Positions 27,855-37,528 of a stretch of DNA of 64,000 nt are shown here, piece by piece; positions within the stretch are counted from its first letter, which is position 1, and every line of letters starts with the position of its first letter. Position numbers and translations under genes: made by a program. Origin of the DNA: G965214625 sp965214625 (GTDB lineage Bacteria > Pseudomonadota > Gammaproteobacteria > Arenicellales > Poriferihabitantaceae); the NCBI GenBank assembly GCA_965214625.1, contig OZ243962.1, positions 310,001 to 374,000 on the forward strand, read 5' to 3'. The notes under the pieces were generated by a model. That model saw only the letters and a program-made list of their open reading frames with translations, made no database searches and was not told where the DNA came from.

Positions 27855-28278
27855 GCGTGAAATTGGTTGCTCTGTCGTTATGCTCCAGATTATCCGGTTC
27901 GCCTTGAATGATATTTAAATTACGAGCCTCCGACCCAGATAAACTAAAATAGTGAGTCATCGTAACTGACCGTCAAGACACGATTTGCAAATATCCGTAG
28001 TTGTATAATAAGATGGACAAGCCGCAGAAAAACCCCTGTCCATTACATGAAGGGGTTATACGTTTGATCTATGAGCCAGCTGCCAGTGCCAGGTTACCGC
28101 TTTACAGTGGATATTTCGGAACAAGGCATGGCAGTGGTGGGGCAAACAGATAACCTGATTTGATCTTTTTGCCTAATCCGTCCAGACCGTGCGCACCGAT
28201 TTCTACCACGATGTCAAAGGCGTATCACCTTGTTTTATCCGGTTTATCCCAAAATACCTGAGGCTAAGACATTGTGAA
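27855..28278. other. Intergenic region between convergent operons
   Basis: About 420 bp between convergent gene ends. The clearest element is a hairpin at 28031-28057 (AACCCCT/AGGGGTT, 13-base loop), preceded on the plus strand by an A-run and followed by TATACG, so a bidirectional terminator is possible but weak. No gene recognised. Confidence 0.45.
28031..28057. terminator. Possible bidirectional terminator hairpin
   Basis: AACCCCT pairs with AGGGGTT around a 13-base loop, in the gap between the end of the enolase-paralogue operon and the end of cmoB. On the minus strand the hairpin is followed by TTTTCTGCGG, a short U-tract that fits termination of the cmo genes. Confidence 0.4.
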
Positions 28279-29268
28279 TCAGTCAACCCGACAACAGAGA
28301 ATGGCTCTTAGCGGGGCCGGATAGCCTTCCACTGTTTGGGAGGGTTCCATCGGGTTCAGGAAATCGCTCAACGATTGGAATGGCATCCACTCGGTTTTTC
28401 TTTGTTCATCGACCGATGTATGACTGATATCAATGATTGAAATCTCTGCGAATCCTGCGCGAACCAGTGTCTTTTGTAATTTTGAGACGGTCGGGATCGA
28501 CCACACATTGCGCATTTTGGCATATCGACCCTGTGGAATTAATTCCATCTCATCCTGACCGTCCAGAACCAATGTTTCCAGAACCAGTTGACCACCTTGT
28601 TTCAGACAATGCTTGATTTCCTGCAGATGCTGTTCCGCCTGTCGACGATGGTAAAGAACACCCATGGAAAACACGACATCAAATCCACCCATTGCCTGTC
28701 GTATTGTCTTAAATGGCAACTCTTCACTTTTGAGGGGAAGCACAAACCCGTGACACGCCGGAAGATAGTGTCTCACGGCACAAAATTGCGCAACGTACAG
28801 TTGAGTGGGATCAACACCCAGAACACACGATGCACCGGCTCCAAGCATCCGCAACAGGTAGTAGCCATTTCCGCAACCGATGTCCAGTATTGTTTTTCCT
28901 TCCAATGAGTCAATTCCCGCAACCACTCTTGACCATTTCAGGTCGGATCTCCACTCGCTGTCGATATGGACACCATACAGATTGAAAGGACCCTTTCGCC
29001 AGGGATGCAACTGCATCAGTTTTTGTTTCAGTCGACCCCTGTCCGACTCGCTGCAATCGTGCATTGTTCCAACGGTAATGCAGGCTTCATTCAAGTCAAT
29101 CCTTGAAGGTCTGATCGCAGGTAATGTCTCTAGAACATCCTGCCATTGTTGGACATCACCATGCCTTCTTCCACTGAAGGTCTGCCGGGTACTCCCCAGC
29201 AAGTCAGAATAAAGTGACGACAGCGGGGTAGCGTCAATACCGCGGCACAAAATTTCTGCTGTGAACAT
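28279..29268 (-). CDS. cmoB: tRNA U34 carboxymethyltransferase
   Basis: A 329-residue CmoB. It transfers the carboxymethyl group of carboxy-SAM to 5-hydroxyuridine at tRNA position 34, making cmo5U. Seen in the sequence: the helical N-terminal domain, the family motif HPWRKGPFNLYGVHIDSEWRS, the SAM site ILDIGCGNGYYLLRM, and VFSMGVLYHRR. Length matches the E. coli enzyme (323 aa). It begins 12 bp after cmoA, which supplies its unusual cofactor. Confidence 0.96.
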   Translation of the reverse strand: MFTAEILCRGIDATPLSSLYSDLLGSTRQTFSGRRHGDVQQWQDVLETLPAIRPSRIDLNEACITVGTMHDCSESDRGRLKQKLMQLHPWRKGPFNLYGVHIDSEWRSDLKWSRVVAGIDSLEGKTILDIGCGNGYYLLRMLGAGASCVLGVDPTQLYVAQFCAVRHYLPACHGFVLPLKSEELPFKTIRQAMGGFDVVFSMGVLYHRRQAEQHLQEIKHCLKQGGQLVLETLVLDGQDEMELIPQGRYAKMRNVWSIPTVSKLQKTLVRAGFAEISIIDISHTSVDEQRKTEWMPFQSLSDFLNPMEPSQTVEGYPAPLRAILCCRVD

Positions 29269-29280
29269 GCGGAAACGTCA

Positions 29281-30009
29281 CTATTTGATCGCAATGAATG
29301 ATCCAAATCCAAGACACTGAAACCAGGGAAATACATAACTGAATCCTGCTGCATTGAGCCGATGTAAATGCGTCTCGGTAGGGTCCAGTACCATGACCTG
29401 TTCAAGTGCAGTCCGTTTTTGACTGACTTCCAATTGACTGTAGCCATTGGAAAGCTTGAATTGCTCGTGCAGTGTTTTCAGCGATTGCCCCACTGCGTCA
29501 TTTCCCAGTGCAAGCTTCTCCGAAATAACCAATGCCCCCCCGGGTATCAGGCCAGCATGGATATTCTCCACCAGATAATGTCGGTCTCCGACAGGAAGAA
29601 ACTGAAGGGTAAAATTCATCACCACCAGACTTGCATGGTGTATGCGGGTCTCTTGCGCCGACTGGTGGTAAATGGAATACTGGTCCTCCCGAATCACGCG
29701 ACCGACATTCTCCTTGCATCGGGCGGTCATCTCACCCGAACTGTCAACACCGATAAACTGGACCGTGGGATCATTGATACGAGAGTGAATTGACAACATG
29801 GCGGCACCCAGAGAACACCCCAGATCATAAACATTGGAATCAGGAACGACATAGTGCTCAGCAATGACGCCTAAAAGGGCGATGATCTGCTCATAGCCCG
29901 GCACGGATCGTCGAATCATGTCAGGAAACACGTTGACGACCTGCTCATCGAATGCAAAGTCGATAATATGTTTCTTTTTTTTCGAATAGAGGTTATCGAT
30001 ATTCGTCAT
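29281..30009 (-). CDS. cmoA: Carboxy-S-adenosyl-L-methionine synthase
   Basis: A 242-residue CmoA, which converts SAM and prephenate to carboxy-SAM for CmoB. The SAM-binding motif is VYDLGCSLGAAMLSI; VVMNFTLQFLPVGDR and the FAFDEQVVNVFPDMI N-terminal segment are characteristic. Lys/Arg-rich start (KKKKHIIDFAFDE) is as in homologues. It is the upstream gene of a two-gene minus-strand operon. Confidence 0.96.
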   Translation of the reverse strand: MTNIDNLYSKKKKHIIDFAFDEQVVNVFPDMIRRSVPGYEQIIALLGVIAEHYVVPDSNVYDLGCSLGAAMLSIHSRINDPTVQFIGVDSSGEMTARCKENVGRVIREDQYSIYHQSAQETRIHHASLVVMNFTLQFLPVGDRHYLVENIHAGLIPGGALVISEKLALGNDAVGQSLKTLHEQFKLSNGYSQLEVSQKRTALEQVMVLDPTETHLHRLNAAGFSYVFPWFQCLGFGSFIAIK

Positions 30010-30146
30010 CGGTGAGCTTTTGATACTGACGGCCGATCCCCGTTACTTCAGATGCGTAGCGCTCGATTCAAATGAACGGGGAACCAACCCGAATACTGCC
30101 TTGATAAAAGGACTCCCGGTGATTCCCGATACGTCATTCAAGCCAT

Positions 30147-30551
30147 CTACACCTGTTCCAGTTCGATCAGCGTTCCCAACATCTCCTTGGGATGCAAAAA
30201 AACCACCGGCCTGCCATGAGCACCGATGGTCGGTTTTCCATCGCCCAACAGGCGCAATCCCTGTTCCGTCAACTGCGTCACCGCCCGGGTAATATCCTCG
30301 ACTTCGTAACACAGATGGTGAATCCCACCGGCAGCATGTTTTTCAAGATAGCGCTGAATGGGTGAATTTTCACCGAGTGGCTGCAATAACTCAATCTTGG
30401 TATTGGGAAGCTCGACAAACACGGTTGTCACACCGTGTTCGGGCAAACTCACTTTCCCTGAAACGGAGGCACCCAACACATCCCGATAGAGTGAACTCGC
30501 CTGATCCAGATCAGGCACCGCAATGGCCACATGATTAAGTTTACCGATCAT
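30147..30551 (-). CDS. mce: Methylmalonyl-CoA epimerase
   Basis: A 134-residue vicinal-oxygen-chelate protein that interconverts (S)- and (R)-methylmalonyl-CoA. The metal ligands are visible as His in LNHVAIAVPDLD, Gln/Glu region, His in GGIHHLCYEV and Glu in GTLIELEQ near the C-terminus. The fold and length fit. It overlaps the end of meaB by 11 bases in the same direction. Last gene of the propionate module, supplying the isomer that the mutase needs. Confidence 0.95.
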   Translation of the reverse strand: MIGKLNHVAIAVPDLDQASSLYRDVLGASVSGKVSLPEHGVTTVFVELPNTKIELLQPLGENSPIQRYLEKHAAGGIHHLCYEVEDITRAVTQLTEQGLRLLGDGKPTIGAHGRPVVFLHPKEMLGTLIELEQV

Positions 30552-31536
30552 ATTTTTTTCCTGAATGCTGTCGATTTATAAAAGACGACACCAATGCTCT
30601 CGCTGCGATTGAACAAAGAAGATCACCTTCACTGACTTTTTTTTCGATCACCTGTGTTTGATGTTTCAACAAATCATCCGTTTCCAGTTCCTCTATCAGT
30701 CGTTCCCTCACTTCGCTCCAGAACCATTTTCGGGATTGAAGTGCTCTTCTCGCTTTGAGTGGTCCATCACTGAGCAACCGCTGATATTGGCACACCCGAC
30801 TCCATATGGTATCGATCCCGACATTTTCCAAAACAGAGATCATCTCAACCGGCACATCCCACTGTGCCAATCTTTTCTGGATCAGCTGAAGTGACTGCTT
30901 TATCTCTGCAGCGGAACGTATTGCCCTGTTTTTCATCTCGCCATCTGCCTTGTTCACCACCACAATATCCGCCAGTTCCATAATCCCTCTCTTGATACCC
31001 TGCAGGTCATCACCGGCACCCGGCAATAACATGAGCAGAAACACATCCGTCATATCAGCCACCAGTGTTTCCGACTGACCGACACCCAGTGTTTCGACAA
31101 GCACAACGTCAAAACCTGCCGCCTCGCAAACCAGTATCGCCTCCTGGGTACGACGGGCAACACCACCCAACGTGCTTCCGGCCGGAGCAGATCGGATAAA
31201 GGCAAACGGATTAACCGCAAGTGTTTCCATTCGGGTCTTGTCCCCAAGAATAGAGCCGCCACTGAGACTGGAACTCGGGTCCACGGTCAGCACCGCCAAT
31301 CGGTGACCCTGCTCAATGATATGGCTCCCGAAAACTTCAATGAAAGAGGATTTGCCCACACCGGGACTGCCGGTGATCCCGATCCGTATCGAATGACCGG
31401 TCTCAGGCATCAGTTTCTGGAGAAGTTCCTCTGCCAACTGCCTGTGGTCGGGACGAGTGGACTCCAGTAGCGTAATAGCCTTCCCCAGCATACGCCGGTC
31501 ACCGCTTCGAAGCGCAGCAAGATCAATCACAGTCAA
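30541..31536 (-). CDS. meaB: MeaB/ArgK-type GTPase, chaperone of methylmalonyl-CoA mutase
   Basis: A 331-residue G3E GTPase. P-loop GSPGVGKSSFIE, Walker B-like VLVETLGVGQSE, and the base-recognition NKAD motif are present, with a C-terminal helical dimerisation arm. MeaB loads and protects the adenosylcobalamin cofactor of methylmalonyl-CoA mutase. The location between epimerase and pccA, in an operon with the mutase, supports this role over the old ArgK kinase annotation. Confidence 0.95.
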   Translation of the reverse strand: MTVIDLAALRSGDRRMLGKAITLLESTRPDHRQLAEELLQKLMPETGHSIRIGITGSPGVGKSSFIEVFGSHIIEQGHRLAVLTVDPSSSLSGGSILGDKTRMETLAVNPFAFIRSAPAGSTLGGVARRTQEAILVCEAAGFDVVLVETLGVGQSETLVADMTDVFLLMLLPGAGDDLQGIKRGIMELADIVVVNKADGEMKNRAIRSAAEIKQSLQLIQKRLAQWDVPVEMISVLENVGIDTIWSRVCQYQRLLSDGPLKARRALQSRKWFWSEVRERLIEELETDDLLKHQTQVIEKKVSEGDLLCSIAARALVSSFINRQHSGKKYDR

Positions 31537-31558
31537 TCATTTAACATCGGTGCTTCCG

Positions 31559-33550
31559 TCACAGCGACTCAAACTCCATAATCGGCTGATCCACCTCCAG
31601 TGTACTGCCTTCCTCAACAAGAATGTTGGCCACCAAGGCATCATGCTCTGCACGCAGGGAATTTTCCATTTTCATCGCTTCAACGACGGCGACTTCCTCT
31701 CCAGCCTTGACCTTCTGGCCCGGCTTGACGGTGAGCGAAACCAGCAATCCGGGCATTGGTGAAAGAAGGAATGCCGAAAGATCAGGGTCTTTTTTGATCG
31801 GCATGTATCCCTGAAGTTGGGCGGTGCGTGGGGTAAGGACCTCGATCTTGAAATATTGTCCCTGATGAGTCATGCCATAGCGATGGTCGGCTTTTTCTAT
31901 CTGCAGGTAGACCGGCCTGTCATCGACCGAACCGCGATATCGGTGTTCGGTTGCCTGCCAGCGGTCTTCAACCCGATACTCCTTACCTTCGTAACGTACT
32001 TTCCATCCGCTCTTTTCGGTCAAAACACGGGTTGCATGCTGCTCATGATTGAAGATAATCACCCAATCCGAGCCGATGTTGCGCCCATACCCTGGCAGTT
32101 GACCCGACGTGGTTGCTGCACGACGTGACAATCTATCATGAATCGAGGCAATCACACAGATCATCTCCTCAAGACCGGATTCGGGTCGGGAATACGGATG
32201 AAAGCCATCCGGGAACTCTTCTGCGATAAAGTCAGTGGACAGTACGCCCGCCTGGAAGCGCGCATGCCCCATAATCGCCGCCAAAAAGGGCAGATTGGTC
32301 TCGACACCCCGGATATAGTACTGCGCCAAGGCCTTTTGCATCTCGTCGACTGCACTTTCACGGGTTTCCCCCCAAGTCACCAGCTTGGCAATCATCGGAT
32401 CATAGAACATCGAGATTTCGGCCCCTTCATAGACACCGGTGTCCACTCGAACACGATCACTTTCCATCGGTGCTTGATAGCGCACCAATCTTCCCGTTGA
32501 CGGCAAGAAATTGCGAAAGGGACTCTCTGCGTAAATGCGCGACTCCACTGACCAACCATTGATCTTTATGTCTTCCTGCCGGACAGGCAGTGATTCACCA
32601 TTGGCCACCCGAATCATCAGTTCAACCAGGTCCAGACCGGTAATATACTCGGTGACCGGATGTTCCACCTGCAAACGCGTATTCATCTCCAGAAAATAAA
32701 ACCGTTTTTTCGCATCGACAATGAATTCCACCGTACCGACAGAGTGATAGCCAACGGCTTTTGCCAGTGCCGTTGCCTGTACACTCATCGCCTTGCGAGT
32801 CGGCTCATCCAGAAAAGGGGATGGCGCCTCTTCAATAATTTTTTGATGCCGTCTTTGAATGGAGCATTCCCGCTCATTCAAGGTCACCACGTTACCGTGA
32901 TGATCCGCAATGAGCTGAATCTCGATGTGTCGCGGCTGCTCAATAAATTTCTCAATGAACACTCTTCCATCTCCAAAACTGGAGACGGCCTCACTGGTTG
33001 CCCGTTCGAATCCCTCATGGCACTGTGACTCATCATAAGCAATCCGCATGCCTTTACCGCCACCCCCTGCCGTCGCCTTGATCATGACCGGATAACCGAT
33101 ACGATTCGCGATACCGACCGCCTCAATGCTGTCTTTGACGATATCAGGATGACCGGGGATGGTATTGACCCGCGCGTTTTCAGCGAGCAATTTCGAGGTA
33201 ATCTTGTCACCCATCGCCATGATGGCATCCGTTCCCGGACCGATGAAACAGATACCCGACTGTGCCAAGCGCGCTGAAAACTGGGGGTTTTCTGACAAGA
33301 ATCCATATCCTGGATGCACCGCATCCGCTTCGGTTTGCTGACATGCCTGAATGATTTTCTCACCATCCAGATAACTTTCAGCTGCAGTCGATCCACCAAT
33401 ATGCACCGCTTCGTCGGCCTCGGCAACATGTTTGGCAGACCGGTCGGCATCCGAGTAGACCGCGACCGTGGTGATCCCCATCCGCTTGGCGGTTTTGATG
33501 ACTCGGCAGGCGATTTCACCTCGGTTAGAAATTAATATTTTTTTGAACAT
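31559..33550 (-). CDS. pccA: Propionyl-CoA carboxylase, biotin-containing alpha subunit
   Basis: A 663-residue protein with biotin carboxylase N-terminal, ATP-grasp (KATAGGGGKGMR) and C-terminal lobes, a middle BT-like domain, and a C-terminal biotinyl domain whose Lys629 (numbered from the TTG at 33556) sits in VEAMKMEN. Length and the middle domain fit PccA better than acetyl-CoA AccC, which lacks the biotin domain. A 3-methylcrotonyl-CoA or similar acyl-CoA carboxylase is possible from the sequence alone, but the neighbouring mutase, epimerase and MeaB point to propionyl-CoA. I prefer the ATG at 33550 (MFKKILISNRGEIACR). Confidence 0.92.
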   Translation of the reverse strand: MFKKILISNRGEIACRVIKTAKRMGITTVAVYSDADRSAKHVAEADEAVHIGGSTAAESYLDGEKIIQACQQTEADAVHPGYGFLSENPQFSARLAQSGICFIGPGTDAIMAMGDKITSKLLAENARVNTIPGHPDIVKDSIEAVGIANRIGYPVMIKATAGGGGKGMRIAYDESQCHEGFERATSEAVSSFGDGRVFIEKFIEQPRHIEIQLIADHHGNVVTLNERECSIQRRHQKIIEEAPSPFLDEPTRKAMSVQATALAKAVGYHSVGTVEFIVDAKKRFYFLEMNTRLQVEHPVTEYITGLDLVELMIRVANGESLPVRQEDIKINGWSVESRIYAESPFRNFLPSTGRLVRYQAPMESDRVRVDTGVYEGAEISMFYDPMIAKLVTWGETRESAVDEMQKALAQYYIRGVETNLPFLAAIMGHARFQAGVLSTDFIAEEFPDGFHPYSRPESGLEEMICVIASIHDRLSRRAATTSGQLPGYGRNIGSDWVIIFNHEQHATRVLTEKSGWKVRYEGKEYRVEDRWQATEHRYRGSVDDRPVYLQIEKADHRYGMTHQGQYFKIEVLTPRTAQLQGYMPIKKDPDLSAFLLSPMPGLLVSLTVKPGQKVKAGEEVAVVEAMKMENSLRAEHDALVANILVEEGSTLEVDQPIMEFESL

Positions 33551-33570
33551 TCTCAATTATATTATTGTTA

Positions 33571-35103
33571 TTAAAGAGGAATATTTCCGTGTTTCTTCCA
33601 TGGATTTTTCATTTTTTTCTGATACAGCATGGCCAAGGAGCGGCAAATGCGTTTACGCGTATTATGTGGGAATATCACATCATCAATGTACCCACGCCGA
33701 GCGGCACTAAACGGCGTGGCAAACTTGTGACGATATTCTTCGGTCCGTTGTTCAAGCTTCTCGAGATCGTTGGCCTCTTCCCTGAAAATGATTTCGACCG
33801 CGCCTTTCGGTCCCATCACCGCAATTTCCGCACTGGGCCAAGCAAGATTGACATCACCGCGCAAATGCTTTGATGCCATGACATCATAGGCACCGCCATA
33901 TGCTTTACGGGTAATCAGGGTGATCTTGGGTACTGTGCACTCCGCATAAGCATAAAGCAATTTCGCCCCATGCTTGATAATGCCGCCATATTCCTGGGAT
34001 GTTCCGGGCATAAATCCCGGCACATCCACCAACGTGACGATGGGAATGTTGAATGCATCGCAAAATCGCACAAACCGTGCGCCTTTAATGGATGCGTTGA
34101 TATCCAGGCAACCTGCCAGCACAATGGGCTGATTGGCCACAAAACCGACGGTACTGCCTTCCATTCGACCAAATCCGATCACAATGTTTTTTGCATAATC
34201 GGGTTGCAATTCAAAAAAATCCGCTTCATCGACGACTTTGACAATCAACTCCTTTATGTCATACGGAACGGTGGGATTATCCGGCACCAGTGTGTCGAGG
34301 GAATACTCGGCGCGCGCCAGATGATCGGCTGTCGTTCTGACAGGTGGCCGTTCCTTGTTGTTGGAGGGCAGGAAATTGAAAAACCGACGCGTCATCAACA
34401 AGGCATGGACATCATTCTCAAAAGCAAGGTCAGCGACACCCGACCGTTCGGTGTGACTCACGGCACCGCCGAGATCCTCGGCGGTGACTTCCTCATGAGT
34501 GACCGTCTTGACCACATCCGGACCCGTCACAAACATATAGGAGGTATTTTCAACCATAAAGATGAAGTCGGTGATGGCGGGCGAATAGACCGCTCCTCCT
34601 GCACAAGGGCCCATAATCAGGGAAATTTGGGGAATCACGCCCGAGGCCATCACGTTCCGCTGAAAGACCTCGGCGTACCCGCCCAGCGAGGCCACCCCCT
34701 CCTGTATTCGTGCACCGCCCGAATCGCTGATCCCGATGACAGGCGCACCGACTTTCATCGCCTGATCCATGACCTTGCATATTTTTTCTGCATGCGCCTC
34801 AGAAAGAGAACCGCCAAAGACCGTGAAATCCTGACTGTAGACAAAGACCAATCGACCGTTAATCGTTCCATAACCGGTCACAACGCCATCACCTGGAATC
34901 GATTTTCCCTGCATCCCGAAATCAGTACATCGGTGCTCAACGAAAATATCCCATTCCTCGAAACTGCCATCATCCAGCAATATCTCAAGCCGTTCGCGCG
35001 CAGTCAGTTTCCCTTTGGCATGCTGCATGTCAATACGGTGCAGCCCACCGCCCTGTTTTGCCAATGCCCTCTTTTGTTCAAGCTGATCAATTATCTGGTG
35101 CAT
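33571..35103 (-). CDS. pccB: Propionyl-CoA carboxylase, carboxyltransferase beta subunit
   Basis: A 510-residue carboxyltransferase of the crotonase-like fold. Recognisable segments: the N-terminal GKLTARERLEILLDDGSFEE, GISDSGGARIQEGVASLGGYAEVF, IMGPCAGGAVYSPAITDF, and TRKAYGGAYDVMASKHLRGD near the C-terminus with the ATP-independent acyl-CoA site. It carboxylates propionyl-CoA to (S)-methylmalonyl-CoA with carboxybiotin from PccA. It is 20 bp upstream of pccA and 36 bp after the mutase gene. Confidence 0.95.
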   Translation of the reverse strand: MHQIIDQLEQKRALAKQGGGLHRIDMQHAKGKLTARERLEILLDDGSFEEWDIFVEHRCTDFGMQGKSIPGDGVVTGYGTINGRLVFVYSQDFTVFGGSLSEAHAEKICKVMDQAMKVGAPVIGISDSGGARIQEGVASLGGYAEVFQRNVMASGVIPQISLIMGPCAGGAVYSPAITDFIFMVENTSYMFVTGPDVVKTVTHEEVTAEDLGGAVSHTERSGVADLAFENDVHALLMTRRFFNFLPSNNKERPPVRTTADHLARAEYSLDTLVPDNPTVPYDIKELIVKVVDEADFFELQPDYAKNIVIGFGRMEGSTVGFVANQPIVLAGCLDINASIKGARFVRFCDAFNIPIVTLVDVPGFMPGTSQEYGGIIKHGAKLLYAYAECTVPKITLITRKAYGGAYDVMASKHLRGDVNLAWPSAEIAVMGPKGAVEIIFREEANDLEKLEQRTEEYRHKFATPFSAARRGYIDDVIFPHNTRKRICRSLAMLYQKKMKNPWKKHGNIPL

Positions 35104-35139
35104 ATTTCTACATTCAATATACTCTTTAAATTATTGTTT

Positions 35140-37296
35140 TTAATATTTATTTATAAGATCAAGAATGATTTGTGCTGCGGTCGGAATATGGGTTCCGGGA
35201 CCAAATATCGCCGACACACCGATGTCATACAAAAAGGCATGATCATCGGTTGGGATGACGCCGCCACAGATCACAACAATCTCCTCCGCCTGATGCGTTT
35301 TAAGCGCAGACATGACCCCAGGAACCAGCGTTCTGTGTCCGGCTGCCTGTGAGGAGATGCCGATAATATGGACATCATTCTCAATAGCCTGCTGTACCGC
35401 TTCTGCCGGTGTTTGAAACAAGGGGCCGATATCCACATCAAAACCCATATCGGCGAAAGCGGTCGCAATGATCTTGGCACCGCGATCATGTCCATCCTGC
35501 CCCAGTTTGACCACCAGCAAACGGGGGCGACGACCTGCCTGTTCGGCGAAAGCCGTCACTTCCTGTTGTAACCGTTTAAACTTTTCATCGTCGGCATACA
35601 TTGCGCTATAGACGCCACCGATCGACCGGATCTCCGCCCGATGACGGTGATAGACCTGTTCCAGTGTCTCAGAGATTTCCCCTACTGAAGCACGGGCACG
35701 GGCCGCGTCAACGGCATCGGCCAGCAAGTTTCCCGTCTCCTGCTCAGCGTGCTGTCTCAGTACTTCAAGCGCTTTCGAGCAAGCCTGATGATCGCGATTT
35801 TGACGGACTTGGTCCAAGCGTGCAATTTGACGCTTTCTCACTGCGGCATTATCCACAACCAGTATATCAACCTCGCTCTCGTGTTCCCGCTGGTATCGAT
35901 TGACGCCCACAATGATTTCCTCTTGCCGGTCAATCCTTGCCTGTCGCTTTGCGGCTGCTTCTTCAATCCGGAGTTTTGGAATACCGGCTTCCACCGCCTT
36001 GGTCATCCCGCCCATCTGCTCAATCTCATCGATCAGCTTTTCCGCTTCCAGTACCAGGCTGTTTGTCAGACTTTCCACATAATACGAGCCGGCCAACGGA
36101 TCAATAACCCGGGTTAACTGTGCTTCATGTTGTAAAACAAGTTGGGTATTGCGTGCAATCCTTGCCGAATTTTCCGTTGGAAGCGCTAGCGCTTCGTCAA
36201 AAGAATTGGTATGCAGTGACTGGGTACCACCGAAAACGGCTGCCATGGCCTCGATGGTTGTGCGGATAATATTGTTATAGGGATCAAGACTGGTCAAACT
36301 GACACCCGAAGTCTGGCAATGCGTCCGCAACATCCTTGATTTTTGATTTTTCGGTGCGAAATGTCGTTCCATTAGCCTTGCCCACAATGTTCTAGCCGCA
36401 CGTAATTTGGCTATCTCCATAAAAAAATTCATTCCGATCGCGAAGAAAAAAGACAATCGCGGTGCAAACTGATCCACTTCCATTCCAGCTTTAATGGCGG
36501 TTCTGACATATTCAATACCATCTGCCAACGTATAGGCGAGTTCTTGCACAATCGTCGCACCGGCTTCCTGCATATGGTAGCCCGAGATGGAAATGGGGTT
36601 AAATCGTGGCATATTTGAAGCAGTGTAACCGATAATGTCGGAGACAATTCTCATCGATGGTTTGGGGGGATAAATATAGGTATTGCGCACCATGAATTCT
36701 TTCAGGATGTCGTTTTGGAGGGTTCCTGAAAGCAGCGCTGGTTCGACCCCCTGCTCCTGTGCCGTCACAATATACATCGACATGACCGGCAGTACGGCAC
36801 CGTTCATGGTCATCGAAACCGACATCTTGTCCAGCGGGATTCGGTCAAACAGGATTTTCATGTCCTCTACCGTATCAATGGCAACACCGGATTGGCCGAC
36901 ATCCCCTTCAACTCGAGGATGGTCCGAATCGTATCCACGATGTGTCGCAAGGTCAAAAGCAACCGATAGACCGGCCTGTCCCGCTGCCAGATTCTTCCGA
37001 TAAAATGCATTCGACTCCGCTGCGGTTGAAAACCCGGCATACTGCCGGATGGTCCATGGGCGCCCGGCATACATGGTCGCTCTGGGCCCCCGGGTAAACG
37101 GTGCCATTCCCGGCATATTGTGAAGAGAACCGATCTGCTCAAGGTCCTCAGCAGTATAGATCGGTTTGACCTCAATGCCCTCGGGAGTCTGCCAGTTCAA
37201 ATCTTCAAGCCGCCGTGATTTCAGCTCCCGTTCAGCCAGGTCCCACCAGTTCTTCATAGTGGCTTCATCCACGCCATCTCTGGTCATTCCGACCAT
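35140..37296 (-). CDS. mcm: Methylmalonyl-CoA mutase, single-chain catalytic form
   Basis: A 718-residue adenosylcobalamin-dependent mutase, which turns (R)-methylmalonyl-CoA into succinyl-CoA. The N-terminal TIM barrel has the substrate-binding RPWTIRQYAGFSTAAESNAFY region; the C-terminal B12 domain has the base-off motif DGHDRG with the cobalt-ligating His603, then the SSQAAGH segment. It is first in the operon, so mutase, pccB, pccA, meaB and mce run in that order. The catalytic domain and B12 domain are fused, the form found in many bacteria and in E. coli ScpA. An ATG at 37287 is an alternative start. Confidence 0.96.
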   Translation of the reverse strand: MVGMTRDGVDEATMKNWWDLAERELKSRRLEDLNWQTPEGIEVKPIYTAEDLEQIGSLHNMPGMAPFTRGPRATMYAGRPWTIRQYAGFSTAAESNAFYRKNLAAGQAGLSVAFDLATHRGYDSDHPRVEGDVGQSGVAIDTVEDMKILFDRIPLDKMSVSMTMNGAVLPVMSMYIVTAQEQGVEPALLSGTLQNDILKEFMVRNTYIYPPKPSMRIVSDIIGYTASNMPRFNPISISGYHMQEAGATIVQELAYTLADGIEYVRTAIKAGMEVDQFAPRLSFFFAIGMNFFMEIAKLRAARTLWARLMERHFAPKNQKSRMLRTHCQTSGVSLTSLDPYNNIIRTTIEAMAAVFGGTQSLHTNSFDEALALPTENSARIARNTQLVLQHEAQLTRVIDPLAGSYYVESLTNSLVLEAEKLIDEIEQMGGMTKAVEAGIPKLRIEEAAAKRQARIDRQEEIIVGVNRYQREHESEVDILVVDNAAVRKRQIARLDQVRQNRDHQACSKALEVLRQHAEQETGNLLADAVDAARARASVGEISETLEQVYHRHRAEIRSIGGVYSAMYADDEKFKRLQQEVTAFAEQAGRRPRLLVVKLGQDGHDRGAKIIATAFADMGFDVDIGPLFQTPAEAVQQAIENDVHIIGISSQAAGHRTLVPGVMSALKTHQAEEIVVICGGVIPTDDHAFLYDIGVSAIFGPGTHIPTAAQIILDLINKY

Positions 37297-37528
37297 GCAT
37301 ACCTCGTCAAATAATCACCAAGAACAGTGCAGTTTAACGGAAAGAACCCAATTTATGTAGCTGTCTAAACACCTTCGTTGCGGCAGGAAGGCACAATGGA
37401 AAATCATTTGCGACAACTTCCGACAACATGATAGCATCGATTTGCTCACACCAATGTTGGCATGATCAACATGACGCAGAGTACCGTTTTGACAGGATCA
37501 ATAGCTTCCCGTTCGCATCAGGCAAATC

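Noticed and set aside
33970..35352. A 460-codon plus-strand frame opposite pccB
   Set aside because: It lies antisense to a clearly conserved gene and shows no domain; it is a shadow frame of pccB and part of the mutase gene.
37297..37528. Possible cobalamin riboswitch ahead of the B12-dependent mutase
   Set aside because: The 232-bp gap has no recognisable B12-box or conserved core; the mutase itself does not need one.
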